This document shows positions 38,636-46,978 of a DNA stretch of 64,000 nt, one piece after another (positions within the stretch are counted from its first letter, which is position 1; each line of letters opens with the position of its first letter). This DNA is from Staphylococcus arlettae (GTDB taxonomy: Bacteria; Bacillota; Bacilli; Staphylococcales; Staphylococcaceae). The stretch is taken from positions 192,999 to 256,998 of the forward strand of contig NZ_PPQB01000010.1 of NCBI RefSeq assembly GCF_002902345.1, written 5' to 3'. The position numbers and the translations under genes were made by a program. Below the pieces are notes generated by a model. The model was given only the letters and a program-made list of their open reading frames with translations. It made no database searches and was not told the origin of the DNA.

Positions 38636-39070
38636 ATGGAATTGCATGTAAAATCATATGAGATGTTATCAAAAGATGAACTATTTAATATTATATGTGA
38701 ACGAATTAATGTTTTTGTAGTCGAACAACAATGCAGTTATCAAGAAGTAGATAGTATTGATAAACAAGCACTACATGTTTTTTATAAAAATGGGGAAACA
38801 ATTGTTGCATATACACGAATATATAAACAAGATGACGCTGTACATTTTGGCCGTGTTTTGGTAAACCAACAATATCGAGGACAAGATATTGGTCGACAAA
38901 TCGTCAGCCAAACAATCAATGAAATTAATATAAGGTATCCACAAGAAATAATTAAAATAGCGGGGCAAACTTATTTGAAAGCATTTTATACTTCGTTTGG
39001 TTTTCAAATCGTTTCAGAAGAATATTTAGAAGATGGTATACCACACTACGATATGGAATTAAAGCTATAA
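38636..39070 (+). CDS. ElaA-like GNAT acetyltransferase
   Basis: 144 residues. INVFVVEQQCSYQEVDSIDKQALH near the N-terminus and FGRVLVNQQYRGQDIGRQIV are the ElaA/YjcF pattern (FVVEQ..YxExDxxDxxxxH). Substrate unknown. Two ATG codons (38633 and 38636) follow AGGGG; the second has better spacing. Terminator shared with the convergent transporter gene. Confidence 0.87.
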   Translation: MELHVKSYEMLSKDELFNIICERINVFVVEQQCSYQEVDSIDKQALHVFYKNGETIVAYTRIYKQDDAVHFGRVLVNQQYRGQDIGRQIVSQTINEINIRYPQEIIKIAGQTYLKAFYTSFGFQIVSEEYLEDGIPHYDMELKL

Positions 39071-39183
39071 TATGGCGTGGTTATTATGTCAATTATAACT
39101 AATACTGCGCTGTGCTATCTTAGTAAGTGACAAAGGTATACAACATTAACAAAGCATGTTTTCAATGCAAATTTTAAATGACA

Positions 39184-39230
39184 TAAGCGTGGTATATAAC
39201 ATTAAAGCTATATGCCACGCTTATTTTAAT
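39184..39230. terminator. bidirectional terminator
   Basis: AAGCGTGGTATATA / TATATGCCACGCTT, followed by ATTTT on plus. Confidence 0.85.
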
Positions 39231-39244
39231 GATCTATAATGACG

Positions 39245-40207
39245 TTAGTTAATCACTTTAGGGAACACTCGAATATAAACTAATTCGCCAATAAGTTCAA
39301 TTATCGTCTGGGTAATGATAACCGTTGAGGTAATGAGCGCTATTTCACTCGGTAATGCTAAGGCAAGCGGTAATACTACAAGTGAATTTCGGGTACTCGT
39401 ACTAAATGTCAAAGTACGTTGTTCAATAATAGATAAGCCAAAAAGCTTTCCAGTCAATAGTGCTAAAATAGGTGCGCATAATAAAAAACAGACGTAAATC
39501 GGAATTACTGTGAATACTATTTCTGCGGAAGCTAAAACTTTATTGATTTGAGAGCTGATAACTGCAATTAAAACCAATGACATCATAGGTACTGGAAGCC
39601 ATGATGTTAGTTGTTGCGTACGAAGTATTAACGGTTGCCACTTACTAAAATATTGTAATAATATCGCTAAGCATAACGGTACCACTATGATGACTACGAA
39701 AGATGTGACAAAAGGTTCAAATACGATTAGCTCTTGCAAGGGGTAATCTAACATCAGTGTTAAGTATATAGGCAGTAATAACATTTGAACAATTAATAAT
39801 ATCGGCGTTGCTATAGTTATGAGTGAAGCATCTCCCTTACCAAGATGAGTAAATACAATGACATAATCAATACAAGGTGTAAGCAATACTAAATAAATAC
39901 CTAGCTCTAGTGGTTTAGTTTCTATTTGAAATAGCTGGATTAAGATGAAAACTAGAATTGGAATTGCTACAAAATTAGTAAGTAGTAACACGCCAATGAA
40001 TTTTGTATGGTTTAACGCTTGCTTTAATTTTGTAAAAGGAATTTGTGTAAACATAGAAAACATTAAAATGGCGAGCAATAACGTAATCCATGACTCCAAT
40101 AGCTGGCCAATTTCGACAGAGCTTAAACCTAAAATAATTGCGATAATAATAGAAATAAAATAAATATAAATTTGGTTGTTTTCTAGTGAATCTTTAATGT
40201 GGTGCAT
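39245..40207 (-). CDS. bile acid:sodium symporter / ACR3-like (BASS) transporter
   Basis: 320 residues, about ten helices. LLTPCIDYVIVFTHLGKGD and FSTSTRNSLVVLPLALALP resemble the conserved cysteine-containing and TRNS motifs of the ACR3/BASS superfamily. ACR3 members export arsenite; others import organic anions with sodium. No arsR or arsC is adjacent, so arsenic function is not supported by context. The ATG at 40207 follows GGAGCAG; upstream in-frame codons have none. Confidence 0.78.
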   Translation of the reverse strand: MHHIKDSLENNQIYIYFISIIIAIILGLSSVEIGQLLESWITLLLAILMFSMFTQIPFTKLKQALNHTKFIGVLLLTNFVAIPILVFILIQLFQIETKPLELGIYLVLLTPCIDYVIVFTHLGKGDASLITIATPILLIVQMLLLPIYLTLMLDYPLQELIVFEPFVTSFVVIIVVPLCLAILLQYFSKWQPLILRTQQLTSWLPVPMMSLVLIAVISSQINKVLASAEIVFTVIPIYVCFLLCAPILALLTGKLFGLSIIEQRTLTFSTSTRNSLVVLPLALALPSEIALITSTVIITQTIIELIGELVYIRVFPKVIN

Positions 40208-40334
40208 AACTTTTCTGCTCCTCAATTTACTTAAATTAATCGTATCATACAAAGAAGTGCATAGCACAATTAATGTGCTATGCGCTTAAACCGTTCCAAA
40301 GTAAATATAGATTGATTAGGAGGCTAAAATAGTT

Positions 40335-40463
40335 CTATTTTTTGGCTTCAATATTGACTTTATTTTCGATTTTCCCTTCATTTTGTTCGTTTACATTTAA
40401 CAACAGTGCGCGTACTACGATGAGACCAGTGACAATTAGTAGAATATGTTTTAAATATTTCAT
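40335..40463 (-). CDS. 42-residue single-helix peptide, unknown
   Basis: MKYLKHILLIVTGLIVVRAL starts a membrane helix, followed by an 18-residue charged tail (EQNEGKIENKVNIEAKK). The ribosome site (AGGGA) is poor and far. Together with the acidic peptide at 35.7 kb it is one of several helix-plus-charged-tail mini-proteins here. Existence as a gene is uncertain. Confidence 0.45.
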   Translation of the reverse strand: MKYLKHILLIVTGLIVVRALLLNVNEQNEGKIENKVNIEAKK

Positions 40464-40550
40464 TGTTTTCACGTCCCTAATATAGTTATAACTGGATTTT
40501 ATTCGTTAGTTAACTGTACCCGTTTCACTCAAGTTAAATGTCAAAGAAAT

Positions 40551-40587
40551 AAAAAAGGTGAAGTAAGCAATTTAAGCTTACTTCACC
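40551..40587 (-). terminator. terminator of the PSM-like gene
   Basis: On the minus strand GGTGAAGTAAGC-TTAAATT-GCTTACTTCACC, 12 perfect pairs, then TTTTTT. Confidence 0.92.
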
Positions 40588-40607
40588 AATGTTAATACTT
40601 AGATTAA

Positions 40608-40676
40608 TTATGCAAATGCATCTACAATAGCTTTCACAACTTGGATAACACCATTAACAATTTCTGCCCAATTCAT
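40608..40676 (-). CDS. 22-residue phenol-soluble-modulin-like (alpha-type) peptide
   Basis: ATG at 40676 after AAAGGAGG with proper spacing. The product starts MNWAEIVNGVIQVV and ends KAIVDAFA, 22 residues. On a helical wheel the polar residues (2, 5, 8, 9, 12, 15, 19) fall in one arc of about 140 degrees and all others are hydrophobic, the mark of PSM-alpha/delta-type cytolytic or surfactant peptides (20-26 residues, no signal peptide, exported by Pmt). A perfect terminator follows. It is monocistronic. The exact sequence matches no PSM I can recall. Confidence 0.8.
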   Translation of the reverse strand: MNWAEIVNGVIQVVKAIVDAFA

Positions 40677-40842
40677 TTGTACAACCTCCTTTGTGTAACA
40701 ATGTACTTATAGTATATGTGGAAGTTATACATTTTTGTGTTGCAGTCCCTATATTATAAAAAACAATGCTTAATTGTACGAAATTTAAAATTAGACAACA
40801 GTTAGGATGCGTAATTGAATGATGCACAACTTATTATTGGTA

Positions 40843-41091
40843 TTATGCATCATTAATGGTGATCGTACGTTGTGCCAAATCATATGAGATATGTAATTCT
40901 GTACTATTATTTTCGAGTGTTATTTGTTGAATCTCGTTATTTTCTGTTGTGAAATGCAATTGATTTAATATACCAAATGCATACTCATTTATAGGGCTAA
41001 CAATAGATAAAGAAGTTTTATCTTCTTGAATCATAAAGTGCTTGTTACTATTATTGATCACTTGCCATAAAGGATAATTTTGTAAATACAT
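40843..41091 (-). CDS. 82-residue protein, unknown
   Basis: Soluble, Asn/Gln/Thr-rich, predicted mostly beta strands, without membrane helix, starting MYLQNYPLWQVI. The ATG at 41091 follows AAAGGTTG. No family recognised. It stands alone between the PSM-like gene and a divergent small membrane gene. Confidence 0.6.
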   Translation of the reverse strand: MYLQNYPLWQVINNSNKHFMIQEDKTSLSIVSPINEYAFGILNQLHFTTENNEIQQITLENNSTELHISYDLAQRTITINDA

Positions 41092-41271
41092 TTAGGTACA
41101 ACCTTTCATTTTTTAGTGAATTATCATCAGTATAAAACATAATAATATAGAAGTGTGTAGTGTAAAAGTGCTAGTGACTGAAAAGTAGATATTTAGAACA
41201 TGGTAGGTATTAAAATATTCAAAAAGGGAATAACACTATTAAACTATAGATTGCATTGAAAGGATGAAATC

Positions 41272-41481
41272 ATGAATTTGGTAATCATATTTGTTTTAAG
41301 TTTGGTGTTTGCCATTTTGGCTACGTTACCATTTTTATTTGTTAATACACAGTTATATGAACATAAAAATCAATCTTCAGCTGATAGAAAAACAGAAAAG
41401 CGAAGTGCGGTTAAACGTTTTTGTTATCATTTTATATTAGCATTTATAATGTTAGTAATTTATCACTTTCTTACTGATTAA
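41272..41481 (+). CDS. 69-residue two-helix membrane protein, unknown
   Basis: Hydrophobic helices at about residues 1-26 and 50-66 flank a basic loop (SSADRKTEKRSAVKRF). GAAAGGATG lies before the ATG, and a terminator follows the gene. No family recognised, but similar small proteins are common in staphylococcal genomes. Confidence 0.62.
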   Translation: MNLVIIFVLSLVFAILATLPFLFVNTQLYEHKNQSSADRKTEKRSAVKRFCYHFILAFIMLVIYHFLTD

Positions 41482-41534
41482 TAGTTCTATTTACACTAGT
41501 ACTTACAATATCGCTAAAACGTTATATTGATTGT

Positions 41535-41578
41535 GTAAAGACACTTACTGACTAAGTTGTTGTTAGTGTCTTTACATT
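41535..41578 (+). terminator. terminator between convergent small genes
   Basis: GTAAAGACAC / GTGTCTTTAC with a 21-base loop; T-tract weak. Confidence 0.6.
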
Positions 41579-41600
41579 GTTATAGTTACTTACTAATGCT

Positions 41601-41783
41601 TTAAAATATAGTTAAAACAACACTGACTAAGATGCCTGCAATCCCTAAAAAGATTAGCATGACAGTTAAACCTAATAATGATTCTTGATATGCTTTCTTT
41701 TTTTTATAAAGAAATAAAGAAAGAATGCCGGATAATAAAAATATACAAGATAACCAAAATACTATTGCGAAATGTAAATTCAA
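41601..41783 (-). CDS. 60-residue two-helix membrane protein, unknown
   Basis: The TTG at 41783 lies six bases after AAGGGGGGTG; an in-frame GTG at 41792 overlaps that site. Two hydrophobic helices surround the basic turn YKKKKAYQES. No family recognised. Convergent with the preceding small membrane gene. Confidence 0.55.
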   Translation of the reverse strand: MNLHFAIVFWLSCIFLLSGILSLFLYKKKKAYQESLLGLTVMLIFLGIAGILVSVVLTIF

Positions 41784-41974
41784 GAGTGTCACCCCCCTTA
41801 ATTTTCCTTAAACTTTAAATAATTGTTAATTATAAGAATGATGATAATTGTATTATATTGATTTTAGCATTTATTTAGTAAGAGCAATAGATATTTTTAC
41901 GATTAACTCTTGTCTACGTTTTAATTTACTAATAAAGGTGAATAATATAAGAAGCGGTGAATGGGGGAATGTCT

Positions 41975-42472
41975 ATGCATAATACAATATCTGCCATCGA
42001 ACATGATATTGAGCAGCTTGAATCACCAAATTCTAATATATCTGATGAGGCGTTACAAGACATAGAACGACGTATTGTAGACCAAAAAACAAAAATTAGA
42101 GAATCACTGTCACCTAGCAAATCACGTGAAGCGGAGCGTTTGAATGAAATTGCAGGTAAAGTAAACAGCAATATTAGTAGTGCATTTGATAGATTTGATT
42201 CAGTAAAGCAATTAAAAGATTATTTGGAACCAATTTTTCAACGAGGAAAAATTGATACGACTTATGGTCGTGCGTTAGTATTGATTGAAGAAACTAAATT
42301 GATTGAATATGTAAAAGATTATTTTAATAAACCCGAAGATGATTATGAACTATGTCACTATATTGTATCTAAAGCAATAGAGTTGAGTGACAAGATTATG
42401 ACAGATCAATATACGGCACTTTTAAAATTAGAATTACGCTTTTTTGAGCAAAAGTTTGCTGGATTAAAATAA
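41975..42472 (+). CDS. 165-residue helical cytosolic protein, unknown
   Basis: Begins MHNTISAIEHDIEQLE and is helical and charged throughout, with a coiled-coil-like stretch at about residues 20-60 (ALQDIERRIVDQKTKIRESL). No membrane segment or signal. The start at 41975 is seven bases from GGGGGA; a GTG at 41957 and an ATG at 41969 are less well placed. It is followed after 25 bases by a TM2-domain gene, suggesting an operon of two. Confidence 0.68.
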   Translation: MHNTISAIEHDIEQLESPNSNISDEALQDIERRIVDQKTKIRESLSPSKSREAERLNEIAGKVNSNISSAFDRFDSVKQLKDYLEPIFQRGKIDTTYGRALVLIEETKLIEYVKDYFNKPEDDYELCHYIVSKAIELSDKIMTDQYTALLKLELRFFEQKFAGLK

Positions 42473-42497
42473 TCTTTAAAAAGGAGGAAACGAAATA

Positions 42498-42704
42498 ATG
42501 AATGAAGTTAACAAAGTGATTTATATTGTTTTAGCCTTATTTTTAGGCGGTTTTGGTGTTCATAAATTTTATGCTCGTAAAACGGGTATGGGGCTATTAT
42601 ATCTTGTGTTTTGTTGGACAGGGATTCCTCAAATTATAGCAATTATTGGCGGCATTTTAGCAATTTTCAAACCTGCTGACCAGCATGGCAATATTTTAGT
42701 ATAA
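42498..42704 (+). CDS. TM2 domain-containing membrane protein
   Basis: 68 residues, two helices. ALFLGGFGVHKFYARKTGMGLLYLVFCWTGIP carries the TM2 signature (GxxGxHxFYxG..G). Function of TM2 proteins is unknown. AAAGGAGG site. Second gene of the pair with 41975-42472; strong terminator. Confidence 0.88.
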   Translation: MNEVNKVIYIVLALFLGGFGVHKFYARKTGMGLLYLVFCWTGIPQIIAIIGGILAIFKPADQHGNILV

Positions 42705-42720
42705 ATTAAATATTATAAAT

Positions 42721-42767
42721 AAAAAAGATGGCAAACTTAGGAATTTTAAAAGTTTGTCATCTTTTTT
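42721..42767 (+). terminator. terminator of the TM2 operon
   Basis: AAAAAAGATGGCAAACTT / AAGTTTGTCATCTTTTTT with one G-T, then ATTT. Confidence 0.9.
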
Positions 42768-42967
42768 ATTTACAAAAAGTTAAAAAAATTATAAAAATTT
42801 AACATTTGTTGTTAAACATTGACATAGCTTGAATTCCAAGCTATATAGACGTTGTATAAATCAAAGTGACGTGTAGACAAAACTTTGAAATTTGATATGA
42901 TTAAAAAAAAGGCATTACACACATAATGAAAGCGCTATTAAAATATATAAAGTCGAGGTTGATGCTT

Positions 42968-43177
42968 ATGACATTTTATGATTTTGTTATTAGTTTTATT
43001 GAAGATGATACACCATTAGGTAGTCTAGCCAATAATGTACGACGTGACAAAGACTTTCCTAAAAATGAAACGTGCCATGCGACTTTACGTACTTACTTCC
43101 ATAATCACTACATTGATCATGAGATGTTAGAGTCTGCAAACAGAGCATTAAGTTTATATCGCTTAAATTATAAGTGA
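42968..43177 (+). CDS. YozE/SAM-like domain protein (UPF0346-like)
   Basis: 69 residues. MTFYDFVISFIEDDTPLGSLANNVRRDKDFPK resembles the YozE SAM-like fold (sFYdfl...dd.p...lAe.i..D.dFPk). Function unknown. The ATG at 42968 is nine bases from GAGG; an ATG at 42962 is only three bases from it. It ends five bases before the end of the convergent gene at 43183, and no terminator lies between. Confidence 0.75.
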   Translation: MTFYDFVISFIEDDTPLGSLANNVRRDKDFPKNETCHATLRTYFHNHYIDHEMLESANRALSLYRLNYK

Positions 43178-43182
43178 TTATT

Positions 43183-43419
43183 CTAACTTGTGTAATACCA
43201 ATTCTGTGTTTTTAATGCATCCAAAATATCTTTAGTTTTGAAATTAATTTCATTATTTCTAATTGAAAAAGGTTCAATAATATCTTGAGCCAACCACGTT
43301 TGTATTAGTTCATGTGGTAATCCATCCAATTGCATTTCGCTTTCACTTACAATAAAACATTCCCAATCAAGTGAAAGTTGTGAAGGATTAACATAATTAC
43401 ATCCATTAAGTTGATTCAT
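43183..43419 (-). CDS. 78-residue protein, unknown
   Basis: Soluble, acidic, starting MNQLNGCNYVNPSQ and containing LPHELIQTWLAQDIIEPFSI; no membrane helix. The ATG at 43419 follows AAGGAGTG at nine bases; a TTG at 43425 is in frame but close. No family recognised. Tail-to-tail with the YozE-like gene with only five bases between the stop codons. Confidence 0.6.
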   Translation of the reverse strand: MNQLNGCNYVNPSQLSLDWECFIVSESEMQLDGLPHELIQTWLAQDIIEPFSIRNNEINFKTKDILDALKTQNWYYTS

Positions 43420-43563
43420 TTCCAAACACTCCTTAATATTGTAAATCCGACGTTAAGTTTTACCCACAATGTAAGAGTATAAAACGAAATTTTGCTCAAT
43501 TTGTTGAAATTATACAAGATAAATATGTGTGATAGTAGCCACAAATTATTGTTTATATGCATA

Positions 43564-43605
43564 AAAATATGACGTAATATCATGTCGATACTACGTCATA
43601 TTTTT
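43564..43605 (-). terminator. terminator of the citrate transporter gene
   Basis: AAATATGACGTA..ATATC / GATA..TACGTCATATTT with T-tracts on both sides, directly after the stop codon on the minus strand. Confidence 0.82.
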
Positions 43606-43626
43606 GTTTTTAAAAATCAAACGTTG

Positions 43627-44922
43627 TTACCAAGGTATAATTCCGAATAGACAAGCTATTAAAATCATGAAGAGGCTAGAGCCAATTGCCCACTTAATAA
43701 CAATACGTTGGTTAGTTCCATATTCTATGTCTAACATACCAACTAGTAAATAACCAGCTGCATATAATGGACTTAAAACGTGTAATGGCTGACCTAAAAC
43801 AGATGCTCTGGCCATTGCTACTTTTGAAATACCGAATTGTTCTGCTGATTCTGCAAGAATTGGCAAAATACCATAATAGAATGGATCATTAGCCATAAAG
43901 TAAGTAAATGGACCACTTAAAATTGCAGTTATCAATGCGAAATGATTACCCATTGCATCTGGAATAATATGTACTAAGGCAGTTGCCATTTCATCTACCA
44001 TTTTAGTTCCATCCATGATACCTGTAAAAATACCAGAAGCAAATACTAAACTAATAACAGCTAATACGTCACCCGCGTGTTTTTTCACTACAGAATTTTG
44101 AATGCTTAAGTTAGGATAGTTAATTAAAATTGCAACACCAAACCAGACCATGAAAAGTGCTGGTATAGGTAGTAATTCCATTACTAAACAAACGATTAAT
44201 GACACTGTTAAAAAGGCATTAGGTATAAGCATTTTAGGTCGTTTAAGTAAACTTTCTTCTTTAGTTTCTTCTTTTTTAACATCTTCTATATCTATATCAG
44301 TTGCAGAAGTAATATGTCTTTTTGATCGTTTACCTAAAATATAAGCTACTACAAAAGCAAAAAGAATACCCGCTGCCATAGCTGGCATAATAGGAATAAA
44401 GACGTCTTCAGTACTTAAATGTAATGCGGAAATTGCACGTGCAGTTGGACCACCCCAAGGTAACATGTTCATTACACCAATTGACAGTAACGCTAGCGTG
44501 GATAAAACATATAAACTCATGCCAATTTTTTTATAAAGTGGCATCATCGCTGTAACTGTAATGATGAATGTAGTTGTACCGTCACCATCTAATGCTACTA
44601 GTGAGGCTAGTATAACTGTACCAATTGCTATTTTGACTGGGTCTCCTTTAACTATTTTTATAATTTGATTGATGACCGGTTCGAATAATCCAGCGTCAAT
44701 CATGACACCAAAGTATAAAATTGCAAATGTTAACATAATTCCTGTCGGTGCAACTGTTTCTATCCCCTCTAACATATATTTCCCTAAACCGGCGTAAAAT
44801 CCACCGATTAAAGCGAAAACAGTTGGCACGATAATTAATGCTATTAATGCTGACATTTTTCTTGTCATTATTAATACCATAAAGACAATAATCATAATGA
44901 ATCCTAATAATGCTAAATTCAT
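43627..44922 (-). CDS. CitMHS-family citrate transporter
   Basis: 431 residues, about eleven helices. ALDGDGTTTFIITVTAMMPLYK, MNMLPWGGPTARA and FMANDPFYYGILPIL are the conserved CitM/CitH motifs. The family imports citrate complexed to Mg or Ca. The start at 44922 (MNLALLGF) follows a run of G; upstream in-frame codons extend into the leader. The promoter overlaps a cre site, so CcpA should repress it on glucose. No two-component CitST pair is adjacent. Confidence 0.9.
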   Translation of the reverse strand: MNLALLGFIMIIVFMVLIMTRKMSALIALIIVPTVFALIGGFYAGLGKYMLEGIETVAPTGIMLTFAILYFGVMIDAGLFEPVINQIIKIVKGDPVKIAIGTVILASLVALDGDGTTTFIITVTAMMPLYKKIGMSLYVLSTLALLSIGVMNMLPWGGPTARAISALHLSTEDVFIPIMPAMAAGILFAFVVAYILGKRSKRHITSATDIDIEDVKKEETKEESLLKRPKMLIPNAFLTVSLIVCLVMELLPIPALFMVWFGVAILINYPNLSIQNSVVKKHAGDVLAVISLVFASGIFTGIMDGTKMVDEMATALVHIIPDAMGNHFALITAILSGPFTYFMANDPFYYGILPILAESAEQFGISKVAMARASVLGQPLHVLSPLYAAGYLLVGMLDIEYGTNQRIVIKWAIGSSLFMILIACLFGIIPW

Positions 44923-44952
44923 AGTATTAAATTCCCCCCCCTTATTCAAATA

Positions 44953-44982
44953 ATTATAGCGCTTTCAATTCATTAAAGACAA
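44953..44982 (-). promoter_or_regulatory. citrate transporter promoter with CcpA cre site
   Basis: On the minus strand -35 TTGTCT (44982-44977), 18-base spacer, -10 TATAAT (44958-44953). The cre TGAAAGCGCTATAA (44967-44954) matches TGWAARCGYTWNCW at 13 of 14 positions and overlaps the -10. Confidence 0.85.
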
Positions 44983-45032
44983 TAAATACATAAATTTCAT
45001 AATAAAATTTTATTATGAATCAATATAAGAAA

Positions 45033-45080
45033 AAACAATAGTTTTATTGATGTTAAAGTCGTCAATAAAACTATTGTTTA
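45033..45080 (-). terminator. terminator of the 87-residue membrane protein gene
   Basis: AACAATAGTTTTATTGA / TCAATAAAACTATTGTT, 17 perfect pairs, then TTTTT on the minus strand. Confidence 0.92.
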
Positions 45081-45088
45081 TGTAAGGA

Positions 45089-45352
45089 TTAAATAAAATT
45101 AAGTACGAACGTTTTAATTACGGGAATCCCAGATAAAATTATAGCAATACAAGTCACTATAAGTGCAAAGATATTGGCAATACGATCTCCTTGTAATAGG
45201 GCGTAAATATTAAATAGTAAAACCCCGACTAAAAATAGTCCGGCAGCAATTACAATTGCTGTGCTGTCATAAATAGTGCTTAAAATGATAATTGGTATAG
45301 TTAATGTGATAAGTGACAACAATAAAGAGAATAGAGTTGTTGTGAATTTCAA
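45089..45352 (-). CDS. 87-residue three-helix membrane protein, unknown
   Basis: Nearly all hydrophobic, three helices (about residues 7-28, 30-54 and 60-84). The TTG at 45352 follows GGGAGGTGG. No family recognised. Own strong terminator; transcribed alone toward the citrate transporter promoter. Confidence 0.68.
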   Translation of the reverse strand: MKFTTTLFSLLLSLITLTIPIIILSTIYDSTAIVIAAGLFLVGVLLFNIYALLQGDRIANIFALIVTCIAIILSGIPVIKTFVLNFI

Positions 45353-45521
45353 ATTATGCCACCTCCCAGAATGTTAGGTATTTATAGTATATTAATTTAC
45401 CACTTAGTACGTAATAAAAATAATATGTTGTTATTTTATGTATTGCAAGTCATTTTTATTATTAAAATAAAAAGTATGAACCACAAGGCATGTGCTGTCC
45501 ATACTTACCATAAAAATATTT

Positions 45522-46046
45522 TTATAACATTGTGCTATCTAAGTAGTATATGAGCCAATGTTGATCGATATATTTGTCATGATATTTACGTGCATGTTGT
45601 TCAACTGCTAACACATCAAAGTCTAAATCACTAAAGAATACCTTAGCTGTAATATTATTAGAAGCAACTGAAGCAATAACTATCTCTATATTTTTTTCTT
45701 CACAAGTATTAAAAATATAGTTTATGAGGAGTGCGGCATTTTCTTTACGTTCTTCTGCATTAATACCTGTAACGCACATGTTTTCCAAATAAGCTTTATG
45801 TGCGAGACCATGTATTGGGAAGTGTGCCATTGTACTGACTGCTATTAAAGATTGATTTGAAAACAATCCAAATACGATATAGTTTTTATTTTGAGGTGAT
45901 AACGTTGTTTTTAAATAGGGGGCTGTAACAATTTCATTATCATAAATGCCCCAAATAAATGCATTGCTCTTATTGTGCAAAGCTTGCAATAAAAATTGTT
46001 GATATAAATCAATATCGTTAATAGATAAAATGCGTGTATGCAACAT
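45522..46046 (-). CDS. GNAT N-acetyltransferase
   Basis: 174 residues. YLENMCVTGINAEERKENAALLINYIF is a diverged motif A lacking the usual GxG; SNNITAKVFFSDLDFDVLAVEQHARKYHDKY is motif B plus the C-terminal strand. The GNAT assignment is likely but the altered motif makes acetyl-CoA use less certain. AAAGGAGG site. Monocistronic. Confidence 0.7.
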   Translation of the reverse strand: MLHTRILSINDIDLYQQFLLQALHNKSNAFIWGIYDNEIVTAPYLKTTLSPQNKNYIVFGLFSNQSLIAVSTMAHFPIHGLAHKAYLENMCVTGINAEERKENAALLINYIFNTCEEKNIEIVIASVASNNITAKVFFSDLDFDVLAVEQHARKYHDKYIDQHWLIYYLDSTML

Positions 46047-46181
46047 TGAATTCCTCCTTTAATAAAACTTTGTGAACAATCGTAATTTTTTGAAGATATT
46101 ACATTAATAGTAAATGATTGTGTAAGCGTTGGCAATATTATTTATAAATAAATATAAAAAATAAAGAAGTGTGTTTATTAT

Positions 46182-46229
46182 AATTTTTCAATATAAAAAA
46201 ATTATCTACTTATTTATATTGAAAAAATT
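46182..46229. repeat. AT-rich long inverted repeat
   Basis: AATTTTTCAATATAAA and TTTATATTGAAAAAATT face each other over a 15-base loop. It lies in the gene-free stretch 46047-46316, where a GGAGGAAGG at 46282 is not followed by a start codon. Confidence 0.65.
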
Positions 46230-46316
46230 GTATAAATAAATAGACTTTGTATTTTAATGTTGTAATCATTATATTGCTTTTGGAGGAAGGATATTTTAGC
46301 TATTATCAAGCAAAAA

Positions 46317-46368
46317 AAGTCGAGAGCAGAAGCAAAGTAAATACTTCGCCTTCATGCTCTCGACTATT
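46317..46368 (-). terminator. ohr terminator
   Basis: AGTCGAGAGCA / TGCTCTCGACT with an inner GAAG/CTTC stem, then TTTTTTT on the minus strand. Confidence 0.9.
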
Positions 46369-46384
46369 AGTAAAACCAATTGAA

Positions 46385-46810
46385 TTAGTCAGCAACTTCA
46401 ACATTTAAGTTAACATCAATGTTGCCTTTTGTTGCTTTAGAATATGGACAAAACTCATGTGCGTCTTGTAAATATTTTTCAGCATCAGCTTGAGATAAAA
46501 CATTTTTAACTTTTGCATCAATGTCAACGCTTAGCTTAGGACTTTCTGCCTCTGGATCATCTTCTAAACGTACAGTTAAGGTAACTTCTGGTTCGGCATC
46601 TCTAACTTTGTTTTGTTTTAAAATTAAATCAAAAGCACCATTAAAACAAGATGCATAACCTGCAGCAAATAGCTGTTCAGGATTTGTACCTTTTTCAGCA
46701 TCAGCTTGAGCTGGTGGAATGACTGCTACATCAATTGCTTTATCATCTGTGTGGACATGTCCATTACGTCCACCTGTATTCGTTGCTTTTGTTTCATAAT
46801 TAACTGCCAT
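46385..46810 (-). CDS. ohr: Ohr-type organic hydroperoxide resistance protein
   Basis: 141 residues of the OsmC/Ohr fold. The two active cysteines are Cys55 (GYASCFNGA) and Cys121 ([13 protein letters not shown]). Ohr reduces organic hydroperoxides using lipoyl or low-molecular thiols. AGGAGGTAAT site. No ohrR regulator is adjacent. The neighbouring divergent aroD matches the S. aureus order. Confidence 0.92.
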   Translation of the reverse strand: MAVNYETKATNTGGRNGHVHTDDKAIDVAVIPPAQADAEKGTNPEQLFAAGYASCFNGAFDLILKQNKVRDAEPEVTLTVRLEDDPEAESPKLSVDIDAKVKNVLSQADAEKYLQDAHEFCPYSKATKGNIDVNLNVEVAD

Positions 46811-46978
46811 ATTTATTACCTCCTAAATTAAATCATATAATTTGCATACCCTTTAATATAAAAACTAATCATCAATTTCAAAATGATAAAATAGTAATTC
46901 ATTAAAGTTATTGTTTTCATGGAATTGATTAAGATACAATAAATGCTAAATAGAATAACTAAAATAGAGGTGTGAATA

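Noticed and set aside
39245..40207. Arsenite exporter (acr3) naming for the BASS transporter
   Set aside because: Motif similarity is partial and no arsR/arsC genes are adjacent.
46282..46300. GGAGGAAGG sequence looking like a strong ribosome site
   Set aside because: No start codon in a usable frame follows; the next structure is the ohr terminator.
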